NCBI GenBank assembly: GCA_943842245.1
Contig: CALTAJ010000002.1
Span: 459,596 to 523,595, forward strand
Length of the DNA: 64,000 bases
From: an uncultured Flavobacteriaceae bacterium
GTDB taxonomy: Bacteria; Bacteroidota; Bacteroidia; Flavobacteriales; Flavobacteriaceae
Direction of reading: 5' to 3'
Both the position numbers and the translations under genes were made by a program. This document shows, piece after piece, positions 27,607-37,317 of this stretch; position 1 is the first letter of the stretch; the number at the start of each line of letters is the position of its first letter. The notes below the pieces were generated by a model, which was not told the origin of the DNA, made no database searches, and worked only from the letters and a program-made list of their open reading frames with translations.

Positions 27607-28376
27607 TCCATTAAAAGATGGCTGAGCAGAGATGTATTAAATTGTTCTGATTGATCAATATTTACTACATGTCCAGAGTCTATTATAGTAATAAGCGATG
27701 AAGACTTATGATTACTTACCATTTTTTTTACAAAAGGCAAAAACATATAATCTTGCTCACCCATAAGATATAAAATAGGTGTTTTGACTTCAAATACTCT
27801 TATTTTTTCAAGTAAAGGCAATATAGAATCTGTCAATTTATACCAACGTTTAAATTCTTTTTGAGATAATTTTTTAGCTTCATTGATGAAGAATGCTCTA
27901 GACTTTCTATGGTTTTTATAAGGCATAATTACATAAGCAAAAAAAGTATATATCCATATAAATGGAAGTATACTTTGAGTTAGATTACCCATAAACATCA
28001 AAAGTCTCGACTGTAGATTTAGATTTAAAATTGCACCACCTAGACCTATCTTTTCTACCCTATTTTGGTGATTAAAAAGCATATATTGAATCAAAATACT
28101 CCCTAAAGAAATACCTACGAAGTGTGATTTTTTAATTTTATTAAAATCTAAAACTTGAATAACATCATTAACAATTTGATCAAAATTATATTTAGTCTCA
28201 TCAGGAGGTGACTCTGATTTTCCGTGACCTCTTAAATCAATCAGTAACACATTAAAATAAGCCTTAAAGAAACGTACCTGATTAAACCATATTGAAGAGC
28301 TGCCTCCAGCACCGTGAATAAATGTAATCCACTTTTCAGAATTATTTACAGCATGATAGATGGTGTGATGGAGCAT
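27603..28376 (-). CDS. Alpha/beta-fold hydrolase
   Basis: A 257-residue hydrolase with FIHGAGGSSSIW (oxyanion region), LIDLRGHGKSESP, the nucleophile elbow GISLGSI (Ser near 94), PILYLMGEQDYMF (acid) and DSGHVVNID (His). The lid helices around residues 120-180 are hydrophobic. The substrate is unknown. It is adjacent to pyrF with a one-base overlap, so it is probably co-transcribed with prfA-pyrF without an obvious functional link. Confidence 0.85.
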   Translation of the reverse strand: MLHHTIYHAVNNSEKWITFIHGAGGSSSIWFNQVRFFKAYFNVLLIDLRGHGKSESPPDETKYNFDQIVNDVIQVLDFNKIKKSHFVGISLGSILIQYMLFNHQNRVEKIGLGGAILNLNLQSRLLMFMGNLTQSILPFIWIYTFFAYVIMPYKNHRKSRAFFINEAKKLSQKEFKRWYKLTDSILPLLEKIRVFEVKTPILYLMGEQDYMFLPFVKKMVSNHKSSSLITIIDSGHVVNIDQSEQFNTSLLSHLLMD

Positions 28377-29203
28377 CAGATTAAACCCTTAAGCTTTAGT
28401 AATAACTCCATTTCCGCTTGTAGTTTTTTTGCTTGATTAGCGGCTTGATCAGCAAAATCATGTTCTTTAGAGGCGTAGATAATTCCACGTGATGAATTTA
28501 CTAATAAGCCACATTGATCATTCATTCCATTTTCAGCTACTTTAGAAAGACTTCCGCCTTGTGATCCTACTCCAGGAACTAATAAAAATGAATTAGGAAC
28601 TAATTTTCGAACTGATAAAAAAGATTCTGATTTAGTTGCACCAACAACATACATAAGTCTTTCTGCATTTTTCCAACTTAAACTTGTTTTTAAAACTTTT
28701 TCAAAAAGTAATTGACCCTTTTCTTGAGTATATTGAAAATCAGCAGCACTATCATTAGATGTTAATGCAAGAAGAATTGCATATTTATCCTCAAACGCTA
28801 AAAAAGGCTCAACAGCATCTCGACCCATATAAGGGGCAACAGTAACAGAATCAAAATTATACATATCAAAGAAAGCTTTTGCATACCGCCCTGCGGTGTT
28901 TCCAATATCGCCTCTTTTTGCGTCTGCAATAGTAAAATGGTTTGGATGTTCGTTGTTTAGATAATTAATTACTTTTTTAAAAGCATTCAAACCTTGAACT
29001 CCATAAGATTCAAAAAAAGCCAAGTTAGGTTTATACGCAACTGAATATTTATGCGTAGCATCGATAATCGCTTTAGCAAAAGCAAAAATAGGATCTTCTT
29101 CTTGAAGTAAATGTGGAGGAATTTTATCTAAATCAATATCTAGTCCAACACAAAGAAAAGAGGCTTTTGTCTTAATTTGTTCAAAAAGAAATGAATTAGT
29201 CAT
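28376..29203 (-). CDS. pyrF: Orotidine 5'-phosphate decarboxylase, type 2
   Basis: A 275-residue TIM barrel making UMP from OMP. Landmarks: [28 protein letters not shown], the catalytic [15 protein letters not shown] (Asp-Lys-x-x-Asp type) and [10 protein letters not shown] for the phosphate. It is the longer type-2 form common in Bacteroidota. It overlaps the prfA end by four bases, so translation is coupled. Confidence 0.94.
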   Translation of the reverse strand: MTNSFLFEQIKTKASFLCVGLDIDLDKIPPHLLQEEDPIFAFAKAIIDATHKYSVAYKPNLAFFESYGVQGLNAFKKVINYLNNEHPNHFTIADAKRGDIGNTAGRYAKAFFDMYNFDSVTVAPYMGRDAVEPFLAFEDKYAILLALTSNDSAADFQYTQEKGQLLFEKVLKTSLSWKNAERLMYVVGATKSESFLSVRKLVPNSFLLVPGVGSQGGSLSKVAENGMNDQCGLLVNSSRGIIYASKEHDFADQAANQAKKLQAEMELLLKLKGLI

Positions 29204-30276
29204 AGTACTTCTCCAGCTTCTTTTAGCTTTTCTGTATTTTGATATAGCTTGAGTTCATCAATAATCTTTTGAATATCACCATTTATGAAATTAGGGAGAT
29301 CATAAAGGGTAATACCAATGCGGTGATCAGTTACTCTACCCTGAGGGTAATTATAGGTCCGAATCTTAGCAGATCGATCGCCTGAAGAAACAAGTGAATT
29401 TCGCTTTTCTGCATCAGAAGCCAGTTTTTTTGAAAGCTCAAGTTCATATAATCGTGAACGTAATACCTTAAGAGCTTTATCTTTATTCTTGTGTTGCGAC
29501 TTTTGATCTTGGCATTGGGCCACAATCCCTGTAGGCTCATGAGTTAGTCGAACCGCAGAGTAAGTAGTATTAACTGACTGACCTCCAGGACCTGAAGAAC
29601 AGAAATAATCAATTCTAACTTCATTCATATCAATTTCCACATCAAATTCTTCTGCTTCAGGTAAAACCATCACCGTAGAAGCAGAAGTATGAACTCGACC
29701 TTGAGTTTCAGTTTGAGGAACTCTCTGAACTCGGTGAACTCCAGACTCGTATTTTAAGGTTCCATATACATCTTCACCTGAAACTTCAAAAATAACTTCT
29801 TTAAATCCTCCCGAAGTTCCGTCACTAGAATCAACAAAACTTACATTCCAGTTCTTGGACTGACAATACTTGGTATACATTCGATATAGATCACCAGCAA
29901 AAATACTAGCTTCGTCACCTCCAGTGCCTGCACGAATCTCAATTACAACATTTTTAGTGTCATCAGGATCTTTAGGAATTAATAAAAATTTAATTTCTTC
30001 TTCTAATCCTGGGAGTTGCTCTTTTGCAGATTCAACTTCCATCTTAGCCATAGCGATCATTTCGCTATCTTTTTCATTTTTCAACAGTAATTCTGCTTCC
30101 TGAAGATTAGAAAGTAAAGTATTATAGACTTTAATTTTTTCAACCATTAAAGATAAATCCTTATACTCTTTATTGAGTTGGATATATCTTTTTTGGTCTG
30201 AAATTATATTAGGTTGAATAATAAGATCAGATACCTCGTCGAACCGCTGTTGTATTATTTGTAATTTTTCTATCAT
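29200..30276 (-). CDS. prfA: Peptide chain release factor 1
   Basis: A 358-residue class I release factor that reads UAA and UAG. The domain-3 motif [17 protein letters not shown] holds the universal GGQ near residue 231. The codon-reading region [18 protein letters not shown] has PQT in the place of the RF1 PxT tripeptide and lacks the SPF of RF2, so it is RF1. The coiled N-terminal domain is complete. First gene of the prfA-pyrF-hydrolase run. Confidence 0.95.
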   Translation of the reverse strand: MIEKLQIIQQRFDEVSDLIIQPNIISDQKRYIQLNKEYKDLSLMVEKIKVYNTLLSNLQEAELLLKNEKDSEMIAMAKMEVESAKEQLPGLEEEIKFLLIPKDPDDTKNVVIEIRAGTGGDEASIFAGDLYRMYTKYCQSKNWNVSFVDSSDGTSGGFKEVIFEVSGEDVYGTLKYESGVHRVQRVPQTETQGRVHTSASTVMVLPEAEEFDVEIDMNEVRIDYFCSSGPGGQSVNTTYSAVRLTHEPTGIVAQCQDQKSQHKNKDKALKVLRSRLYELELSKKLASDAEKRNSLVSSGDRSAKIRTYNYPQGRVTDHRIGITLYDLPNFINGDIQKIIDELKLYQNTEKLKEAGEVL

Positions 30277-30321
30277 TAGATTATAAATTTACAAATTGTA
30301 AAAGTATTTTAGACCCTATCA

Positions 30322-30861
30322 CTACTTTAAGGCAATCGAATAGTCAATATCAAGCAAATTTTTCATTTTTACAGATAAAAATGATGGTAATTTGATCCCA
30401 AAATCGGAGGGAACAAGTTTAAAGTTTCCTGATATTTTCCAAATGTCATTTTTTCTGTTAATGTTTCCTATAAGTTCTTTTTCTATTTTAATTCCATGAA
30501 AATTGAAAGTCCCTTTGAAATTAACATTATCCTCAACTATCTTGATAGATTCTGAATAAAATCTTATTTCGGGATATTTTAGTGCTTCAAGAACCTCAAG
30601 AGAATGAGCGTCTCTACCTGGGTTTCCACTGTCAAAATCTCTAACATAAATTAAAATTGCTATTTTCTCAATTTTATTACTTTTTGAATTCAGGATTGCA
30701 ATTCCATTTACATTATTATTAATTCCCTCCCAAGAATGCAGCAAATGGTCACCTTTATATTTTATTGATGACTCTTTTGTTTCAATTTTCAATTGGATTT
30801 CTTGTGCAAAATTAAATTTGATACAAAAAATTAGTGCCAATAATGATAATTTTATTTTCAT
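30322..30861 (-). CDS. YceI-family periplasmic lipocalin-like protein
   Basis: A 179-residue exported protein with signal peptide MKIKLSLLALIFCIKFNFAQ. The rest fits the YceI fold: strands with VRDFDSGNPGRDAHSLEVLEALKYPEIRFYSESI and GTFNFHGIKIEKELIGNI. YceI proteins bind amphiphilic or isoprenoid compounds. It begins one base into the stop of the upstream four-helix gene, so the two form a pair, as YceI and b561-type proteins often do. Confidence 0.85.
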   Translation of the reverse strand: MKIKLSLLALIFCIKFNFAQEIQLKIETKESSIKYKGDHLLHSWEGINNNVNGIAILNSKSNKIEKIAILIYVRDFDSGNPGRDAHSLEVLEALKYPEIRFYSESIKIVEDNVNFKGTFNFHGIKIEKELIGNINRKNDIWKISGNFKLVPSDFGIKLPSFLSVKMKNLLDIDYSIALK

Positions 30862-31481
30862 TAGTTAAATTTAAAAACTAACATTGCTGCTGCGAAACTT
30901 CCAACAGCAGTGTAGGCTGAGTATTTATGAATTTTTTTATTTTGATTTTTAAAAATACCTGTCGTTACCATAGCTGAAAAATGAATTGAAGCTAAATATT
31001 TATGAGCTTTAATTGAATTTAAACCTTTATATTTTTTGTTAATTAATGGAGGAGGTGAAAATAGAGATAAACCAGCGCCAGTGAAATAGCTTAGGGTAGT
31101 TAGATTTCCAACAGTTTTATGCGTTCTGTAAAGACCTTCCTCCCAGTTATTATAAAGTTTACCTCCTAAAAATCCCTGAGTTACCATTCCAGCCAAAGTT
31201 AAATAACCAATTATTTGATGAACTTTTAACATTGATCGTCTTAATCTTAGTTCTTTTTCTCGTTGCTTAGTGTTAAGAGATGATATGCCTGTTATTCGAA
31301 ACATGCCATTCTCTCCCCAAAGAAATCTTTGTGTAAAAATCATTCTATCAGGTAAGAGAGATTCATCACTTTTAACATTCTCTCTTATAGAAGTGAATAA
31401 ATCCTCACTTTGCGCTAAAAGATATGAAGGAGACGATAGTAAAGAAAAAAGCAAAAGTGTTATTGATATTTTTTTTTTCAA
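30861..31481 (-). CDS. Exported four-helix histidine-rich membrane protein, cytochrome b561-like
   Basis: A 206-residue protein: signal peptide MKKKISITLLLFSLLSSPSYLLAQ, a polar region (residues 25-80) and about four hydrophobic helices. Each helix begins with a His: KVHQIIGYLT, YRTHKTVGNL, KAHKYLASIHFSAM, KIHKYSAYTAVG. This spacing resembles the di-heme cytochrome b561 fold, so I infer a quinone-linked or periplasmic redox protein, but no exact family was recognised. It overlaps purM by four bases and YceI by one base. Confidence 0.65.
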   Translation of the reverse strand: MKKKISITLLLFSLLSSPSYLLAQSEDLFTSIRENVKSDESLLPDRMIFTQRFLWGENGMFRITGISSLNTKQREKELRLRRSMLKVHQIIGYLTLAGMVTQGFLGGKLYNNWEEGLYRTHKTVGNLTTLSYFTGAGLSLFSPPPLINKKYKGLNSIKAHKYLASIHFSAMVTTGIFKNQNKKIHKYSAYTAVGSFAAAMLVFKFN

Positions 31482-32665
31482 TATTTTTTTATCTGGTTAG
31501 GATATTCAAAAGTACCATATTTTGTTGCCAAGGTTAATTTTTTTTCTTGGGATTTTTCTACCCTCCCTATTATTTTAGCATCAACAGAAAAAGATTCAGA
31601 TATTTTTATAATTTCCTCAGCAATTTCAGGATTTACATATAACTCCATACGGTGTCCCATATTAAAAACTTGATACATCTCTCTTGGCGAAGTTCCTGAC
31701 TCTTTGTGAATTAAATCAAATAACGGAGGAACTTCAAAAAGTTGATCTTTAATAATGTGTAAATTATCAATAAAATGCAGAATTTTTGTTTGGGCACCCC
31801 CACTGCAATGAACCATACCTTGTATAGATGATCTCCCTATTTGATTAAATATTTTTTGAACTATAGGTGCATATGTTCTTGTTGGCGATAGAACAAGTTT
31901 TCCAATATTGATCGGGACCCCTTTCAAAATTTCAGTTAAAGAACGAGATCCTGAATAAATCAAGTTTTCAGGGACTAAATGATCAAAACTTTCAGGATAT
32001 TTTTTGGCTAATTTTTTTGAAAATACATCATGTCGAGCAGAAGTAAGTCCATTACTTCCCATTCCACCGTTATATTCTTTTTCGTAATTAGCTAATCCAG
32101 ATGAGGATAATCCCACAATCACGTTACCTGCTTGAATATTAGCATTGTCAATAATATTTTTTTTATTGATTCGCGCCATAACTGTAGAGTCAACTATAAT
32201 CGTTCTAACCAGATCCCCTATATCAGCAGTTTCTCCTCCTGTACTATGAATACTTACTCCCCATTTTTTTAATTCTTTCAACAAATCTTCAGTTCCTTGA
32301 ATAATGGTAGAAATAACTTCTCCAGGAATATGATTTTTATTTCTTCCAATAGTAGAAGAAAGCAATATGTTTTCAGTAACCCCAACACAGAGTAAATCGT
32401 CTATATTCATTATCAAAGCATCTTGAGCAATCCCCCGCCAAACTGAAAGATCTCCTGTCTCTTTCCAGTACATATATGCTAAAGCAGATTTTGTTCCTGC
32501 ACCATCAGCATGCATTACTAAAGCATGATCTTCACTTGATGTTATTAAATCAGGTATTATTTTACAAAAAGCTTTTGGATATAGGCCTTTGTCAATGTCT
32601 TTAATAGCATTATGAACATCTTCTTTTTGAGCAGAAACACCGCGTTGACTATAGCGATTTGACAT
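31478..32665 (-). CDS. purM: Phosphoribosylformylglycinamidine cyclo-ligase (AIR synthase)
   Basis: A 395-residue PurM. Landmarks: YSQRGVSAQKEDV at the N-terminus, HADGAGTKSALAY (ATP/metal loop), DALIMNIDDLLCVG, STGGETADIGDLV and the C-terminal HCSGGAQTKI and FNMGHRMEL. It closes the imidazole ring in purine synthesis. The length fits the Bacteroidota form, longer than the E. coli protein. It is separated from glnN by 64 bp, so it may be co-transcribed with that gene. Confidence 0.92.
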   Translation of the reverse strand: MSNRYSQRGVSAQKEDVHNAIKDIDKGLYPKAFCKIIPDLITSSEDHALVMHADGAGTKSALAYMYWKETGDLSVWRGIAQDALIMNIDDLLCVGVTENILLSSTIGRNKNHIPGEVISTIIQGTEDLLKELKKWGVSIHSTGGETADIGDLVRTIIVDSTVMARINKKNIIDNANIQAGNVIVGLSSSGLANYEKEYNGGMGSNGLTSARHDVFSKKLAKKYPESFDHLVPENLIYSGSRSLTEILKGVPINIGKLVLSPTRTYAPIVQKIFNQIGRSSIQGMVHCSGGAQTKILHFIDNLHIIKDQLFEVPPLFDLIHKESGTSPREMYQVFNMGHRMELYVNPEIAEEIIKISESFSVDAKIIGRVEKSQEKKLTLATKYGTFEYPNQIKKY

Positions 32666-32729
32666 ATTTGATATTTATATAAAATTAAGATTTTTGTTTC
32701 TTGTTTTTTGATATGTCTATTTTTATTTA

Positions 32730-34910
32730 TTAACGAATAAACAACAACTCTCTATATTTTGCTAGTGGCCAAATCGAATCATCAACTGTGAGTTCTAATT
32801 TATCACAGTGATAACGTATTTGATTTAAAAAAGGAGCTACAGTTTTAGCATAAGCCAAAGCTTTTTTATTGATATCATCAATAGTATTAGCTTTTTTACG
32901 TGCTAGTAACATATCCGAAACACCCTTATTTATTTGTTTAATATGTTCTGAAATATTCTCTAAAATTATTAATTGTTCATTTGCATGGGTTTTAAAATTT
33001 GTTCCAAAAATTTCTTTAATTCCCTGAACGTTTTCAATTAGTATGTTTTGATATTTAATTGCAGTGGGAATAATATGATTTAATGACATGTCTCCTAAAG
33101 TTCTTGATTCAATCTGTATTTTGGATGTATAAGACTGCATATCTACTTGACATCTTGCATGTAATTCAGCTGAACTAAATATTTCTAAATTTTCAAAAAG
33201 ATCAACAGCTGACTCGTCTATGTAAGCCATTAGAGACTCTGGAGTTGATTTCATGTCAATTTTTGTGGTATTTTTTGATTTATCATCCTTTTGATCGCCA
33301 TCAAAATCCTCCAATAAAAAGTCCTTTATCTTTATAATAATTTCTCGTAAAATATTAAAAATAGCATCATCTTTTTTCATGTTTTTAGAATCCACTAAAT
33401 CATCAACCCTATTCTTAAAATCAATAAGTTGCTCAGTTACTATTGCATTTAGAACTGTTGCTGCTTTTGCAGAATTTGATTTTGAACCTACTGACCTATA
33501 TTCAAATTTATTTCCCGTAAAAGCAAATGGAGAAGTTCTATCACTATCTGTATTATCTAATAAGATTTCAGGAATTTTACCAATAACATTCAATTTTAAA
33601 TCCGTTTTCTCCTTAGGTGATAATTTACCCTTTGAGACGTTTTCAAGGTCTTCTAAAACCTGAGTTAGGTGTTTTCCAATAAAAATAGAAAGAATTTCAG
33701 TTGGAGCTTCGTTTTGACCTAATCTTAAATCATTACTTGCTGATACTGAAGAAGCTCTTAGTAAAGCTTCGTGTTTCAAAACGGCAGCAATTGAATTAAC
33801 AAAAAAAGATAAAAATTGTAAATTACCCATAGGGGTTTTGCTTGGGCTTAAAAGATTAATCCCAGTATTAGTTCTTAAAGACCAGTTACTGTGCTTTCCA
33901 GAACCATTTATATGTTGATATGGTTTTTCATGTAAAAGAACTACAAAATTATGTTTATAAGCAACTTTATCCATCACATCCATCAATAAAGCATTGTGGT
34001 CAACAGCTATATTTACAGCTTCAAAAACAGAGGCAATTTCATATTGACTTGGAGCCACTTCATTATGCTTAGTTTTTATTGGTATACCTAAAAGCTTACA
34101 TTCATATTCCAACTCATTTAAATAAACACTTACTCTAGTGGGTATTGAACCAAAATAATGATCACTAAACTGTTGTCCCTTAGAAGGCATATGACCCATA
34201 AGAGTTCGGCCAGTCAACATTAGGTCTGGTCTTGTATGAACTAGGGCTCGATCAGCAAGAAAAAATTCTTGTTCCCAACCTAAAGAGGCAGTTACTTTAC
34301 TTGTGTTTTTGTCAAAAAAACGACAAACTTCTGTAGCTGCATGATCTAGTTTTTCAATTGACTTCAAAAGAGGGCTCTTATGGTCTAGTGCAATTCCTGT
34401 ATATGACACAAAGGTTGTTGGAATACACAAGGTTGTCCCATATAAAAAAGCAGGTGAAGATGGATCCCATGCAGAATATCCTCTAGCTTCAAAAGTATTT
34501 CTAACTCCACTTTTTGAGAGATTTGGGAATTCAGGAATTTGCTGAACTAACTGTTCACCCTCAAATTTTTCCAACTGATTTCCAAAACTATCAAGATCAA
34601 AAAAAGAATCATGTTTTTCTGCAGTTGCACCAGTTAAAGGTTGAAACCAGTGAGTATAATGTGAAGCACCATTTGCAATTGCCCAAGCTTTCATCGCTGA
34701 AGCAATCTGGTCAGCGATAACAGGACTTATCGGTATTTGTTTTTCAATACACTGTTGCATTTGAAAAAAAGCTTTCTCACTTAGAAACTTTTGCAGCTTT
34801 GATCGATCAAATACATGTATGGCATAATCCTGTGGATTAATTTTTATTTTTTTAGCAATTTTGGGCTCTGAAGAGAGCTTACTAAGAATTTTTTTTCGGA
34901 GGGTTTGCAT
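32730..34910 (-). CDS. glnN: Type III glutamine synthetase
   Basis: A 726-residue GSIII, the form typical of Bacteroidota. It carries the extended N-terminal domain, the GSIII signature FVSYTGIALDHKSPLL, LGWEQEFFLADRAL (active-site Glu), NEVAPSQYEIA and the ammonium/glutamate region HEKPYQHINGSGKHSNWS. A helical C-terminal extension follows (residues about 560-726). It makes glutamine from glutamate and ammonium. It is divergent from the GSII gene across a 200-bp spacer that carries an inverted repeat. Confidence 0.96.
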   Translation of the reverse strand: MQTLRKKILSKLSSEPKIAKKIKINPQDYAIHVFDRSKLQKFLSEKAFFQMQQCIEKQIPISPVIADQIASAMKAWAIANGASHYTHWFQPLTGATAEKHDSFFDLDSFGNQLEKFEGEQLVQQIPEFPNLSKSGVRNTFEARGYSAWDPSSPAFLYGTTLCIPTTFVSYTGIALDHKSPLLKSIEKLDHAATEVCRFFDKNTSKVTASLGWEQEFFLADRALVHTRPDLMLTGRTLMGHMPSKGQQFSDHYFGSIPTRVSVYLNELEYECKLLGIPIKTKHNEVAPSQYEIASVFEAVNIAVDHNALLMDVMDKVAYKHNFVVLLHEKPYQHINGSGKHSNWSLRTNTGINLLSPSKTPMGNLQFLSFFVNSIAAVLKHEALLRASSVSASNDLRLGQNEAPTEILSIFIGKHLTQVLEDLENVSKGKLSPKEKTDLKLNVIGKIPEILLDNTDSDRTSPFAFTGNKFEYRSVGSKSNSAKAATVLNAIVTEQLIDFKNRVDDLVDSKNMKKDDAIFNILREIIIKIKDFLLEDFDGDQKDDKSKNTTKIDMKSTPESLMAYIDESAVDLFENLEIFSSAELHARCQVDMQSYTSKIQIESRTLGDMSLNHIIPTAIKYQNILIENVQGIKEIFGTNFKTHANEQLIILENISEHIKQINKGVSDMLLARKKANTIDDINKKALAYAKTVAPFLNQIRYHCDKLELTVDDSIWPLAKYRELLFIR

Positions 34911-35000
34911 TAAAAATTAAGATATAATTAGGATGTTAAAGATAAGAATTTTGAATATTTGTTTATGATTATTAAAAATATTGAGGAAAATTAAATTTTT

Positions 35001-35018
35001 ACCCTAAAAAAATAGGGG
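35001..35018. promoter_or_regulatory. Inverted repeat ACCCTA-N6-TAGGGG between the two glutamine synthetase genes
   Basis: ACCCTA (35001-35006) and TAGGGG (35013-35018) flank an A-tract, 91 bp from the glnN start and 93 bp from the GSII start. It resembles the repeat at 20982-21004 ahead of the porin/amt cluster, differing in spacer length (6 against 8). It is centrally placed to serve both divergent genes. Confidence 0.45.
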
Positions 35019-35110
35019 GTTAATAAAAATTAATTATTGTTAATTTCTTTATTGCTTAAGATTAAAGGGGGGTCATTATAATCTGTTACTTTTATTGAAA
35101 TTTATTTAAA

Positions 35111-36118
35111 ATGAACAAAACAAAATTAGAATACATATGGTTAGATGGTTACAAGCCAACAGCCAATCTTAGAAGCAAAACTAAAGTAGTTGAAGATTTT
35201 GGTGGTAAACTTGAAGACTGCCCAATGTGGTCATTTGACGGAAGTTCAACAATGCAAGCTGAAGGAGGGTCATCCGATTGCCTATTAAAACCAGTTGCAC
35301 TTCACCCCGATCCAGTTAGAAAAAATGCATTTCTTGTTATGACAGAAGTTTTAAATGCTGATGGAAGTGCCCATATATCAAACGGAAGAGCTACCATTGA
35401 TGATGATGACGATGATTTTTGGTTTGGCTTTGAGCAAGAGTATTTTTTATGGGATCCAGAAACTAATCTTCCCTTAGGCTTTCCAAAAGATCAAACTCCT
35501 CAGGGGCAGTTTTACTGTTCAGTTGGAGGGAAAAATACTTTTGGTAGAGATGTTATGGATGAACATCTTGATATCTGTTTAGAAGCTGGAATAAATGTTG
35601 AAGGAACTAATGCAGAAGTTGCTGCTGGACAATGGGAGTTTCAAACATTTGCAAAAGGAGCAAAACAAGCAGGAGATGAAATGTGGATTGCAAGGTATCT
35701 TCTTGAAAGAACCGCTGAAGATTACGGATTAGCAATTGAGTATCATCCCAAGCCACTAGGAAATACTGATTGGAATGGATCAGGGATGCATGCTAACTTC
35801 TCAAACGAAACACTTAGAACTTGTGGATCAGAAGACACATATAGTAAAATATGTGAAGCCTTCAGACCTGTTGTAAAAGAACATATTGATGTATACGGTG
35901 CTTACAATGACCAAAGACTCACAGGGGAGCATGAAACACAATCTATAGATGAATTTAGTTTTGGTGTATCTGATAGAGGAGCTTCTATAAGAATACCAAT
36001 TATGACAGTTGAAAATGGCTGGAAAGGTTGGTTGGAAGACCGAAGACCTGCTTCAAACGGAGATCCGTATAAAATAGCATCTAGAATAATTAAAACGGTT
36101 AAGTCTGCAAAGGTTTAA
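35111..36118 (+). CDS. glnII: Type II (eukaryote-like) glutamine synthetase
   Basis: A 335-residue GSII. Landmarks are LEYIWLDGYKPTANLRSKTK, CPMWSFDGSSTMQAEG, FGFEQEYFLWD (active-site Glu), QTPQGQFYCSVGG, AAGQWEFQ and the C-terminal PYKIASRIIKTV. GSII is shorter than the bacterial types and decameric. Having GSII beside GSIII is known in some Bacteroidota and gives two unrelated enzymes for the same reaction. It is convergent with the antiporter gene across a shared terminator. Confidence 0.96.
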   Translation: MNKTKLEYIWLDGYKPTANLRSKTKVVEDFGGKLEDCPMWSFDGSSTMQAEGGSSDCLLKPVALHPDPVRKNAFLVMTEVLNADGSAHISNGRATIDDDDDDFWFGFEQEYFLWDPETNLPLGFPKDQTPQGQFYCSVGGKNTFGRDVMDEHLDICLEAGINVEGTNAEVAAGQWEFQTFAKGAKQAGDEMWIARYLLERTAEDYGLAIEYHPKPLGNTDWNGSGMHANFSNETLRTCGSEDTYSKICEAFRPVVKEHIDVYGAYNDQRLTGEHETQSIDEFSFGVSDRGASIRIPIMTVENGWKGWLEDRRPASNGDPYKIASRIIKTVKSAKV

Positions 36119-36142
36119 TTAATAAAAGATAATTAAATATTA

Positions 36143-36173
36143 AAACCCCAAAATTGAATTTTGGGGTTTTTTT
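36143..36173. terminator. Bidirectional terminator between GSII and antiporter genes
   Basis: A long perfect stem (AAACCCCAAAAT / ATTTTGGGGTTT) with A-run on the left and T-run on the right serves both convergent genes. Confidence 0.85.
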
Positions 36174-37107
36174 ATATCAGTTTATTTATAAAAAAAGCAT
36201 AGAATAGCAATAGAATTACGCCTTCTATTCTACCAAACTTCATCTTATTAGGAAAAAATACAAGAGGTAGTATTAGAAATGCTAAAGATAACATCCAAAT
36301 TAAATCACTATCAATAAGACCTATATCTGATATAACTATAGGTGAAAGTATTCCTGTTATACCAATAACCCCTAACATATCAAAAATATTTGATCCAATC
36401 AAATTTCCTAAAGATATATTCTGTTCTTTATTAATTATAGCAACTATTGACGTTGACAGTTCCGGGATACTTGTTCCAAAAGCAACAATTGTTACACCAA
36501 TAATTCTCTCACTAATTCCTAGCTTGGTTGCTAAACTTATTGATCCTTTGATTAATACTTCTGATCCTAGCCATAAAAAAAAACCACCAAAAATAATTAA
36601 AGAAAGTATTTTTAAATACTTCATGCTTTTATCAACATTTAATTCTTCTTGGTCATTAACTCTGCTTTTTTGATAGAAAATCAAAAAAATTAAATAAGCT
36701 ATTAAAACAATAATAAATAAGACTGATTCAAAAAAAGATAACGAATAATCGCTTTTTAATGAAAAATAAAATAAAAGAGTAACTAAGATCATTGCAGGCC
36801 AATCATATTTATAAAAAACTTTTTCAATCTTAATCGGAGTTATAAATACAACAATTCCTAAAACCAAAGCAAGGTTAGCAATATTTGAACCAACGATATT
36901 TCCAACTGCTAGGTCTGGATAACCATTTAGAGCTGCATTAATACTTACGATAAGTTCAGGGGCTGAAGTGGCAAAAGAAACTACCGTCATACCAACTATA
37001 ATTTTTGGAATATTTAGACGTAAAGAAAATAGAACAGCACCTTCTAAAACCCAATCCCCACCTTTTATTAATAATATAAGTCCTAAGACGATCGCTAAAT
37101 ATTCCAT
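36172..37107 (-). CDS. Calcium/sodium antiporter, CaCA family (YrbG-like)
   Basis: An inner-membrane exchanger of about ten helices with the two inverted alpha repeats: VGMTVVSFATSAPELIVSI with VGNIVGSNIANLALVLG in the first half, and VTIVAFGTSIPELSTSI with LGNLIGSNIFDMLGVIG in the second. I prefer ATG 37107 (MEYLAIVLGLILLIKGGDW); an upstream ATG at 37131 would add eight residues. It exchanges Na+ or K+ for Ca2+. No link to neighbours is evident. Confidence 0.9.
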   Translation of the reverse strand: MEYLAIVLGLILLIKGGDWVLEGAVLFSLRLNIPKIIVGMTVVSFATSAPELIVSINAALNGYPDLAVGNIVGSNIANLALVLGIVVFITPIKIEKVFYKYDWPAMILVTLLFYFSLKSDYSLSFFESVLFIIVLIAYLIFLIFYQKSRVNDQEELNVDKSMKYLKILSLIIFGGFFLWLGSEVLIKGSISLATKLGISERIIGVTIVAFGTSIPELSTSIVAIINKEQNISLGNLIGSNIFDMLGVIGITGILSPIVISDIGLIDSDLIWMLSLAFLILPLVFFPNKMKFGRIEGVILLLFYAFFINKLI

Positions 37108-37317
37108 ATTTAAAATTACTACAATATACACTGAAGTTTAATAATCTTAATGTCTTAAAATGAAAAGTAGATGAATATATTATTTTTTTGAAATTTAGAT
37201 GTTAAATTGAAAAAAAAAGGGCTAATTCTACTTCTAATAATGTAAATTTTTAAAAAAAACGTTTTTACTAACAATTAAGAGGTTTAAATATTTTAACTAC
37301 CTTTAAAAGCCAGCATC

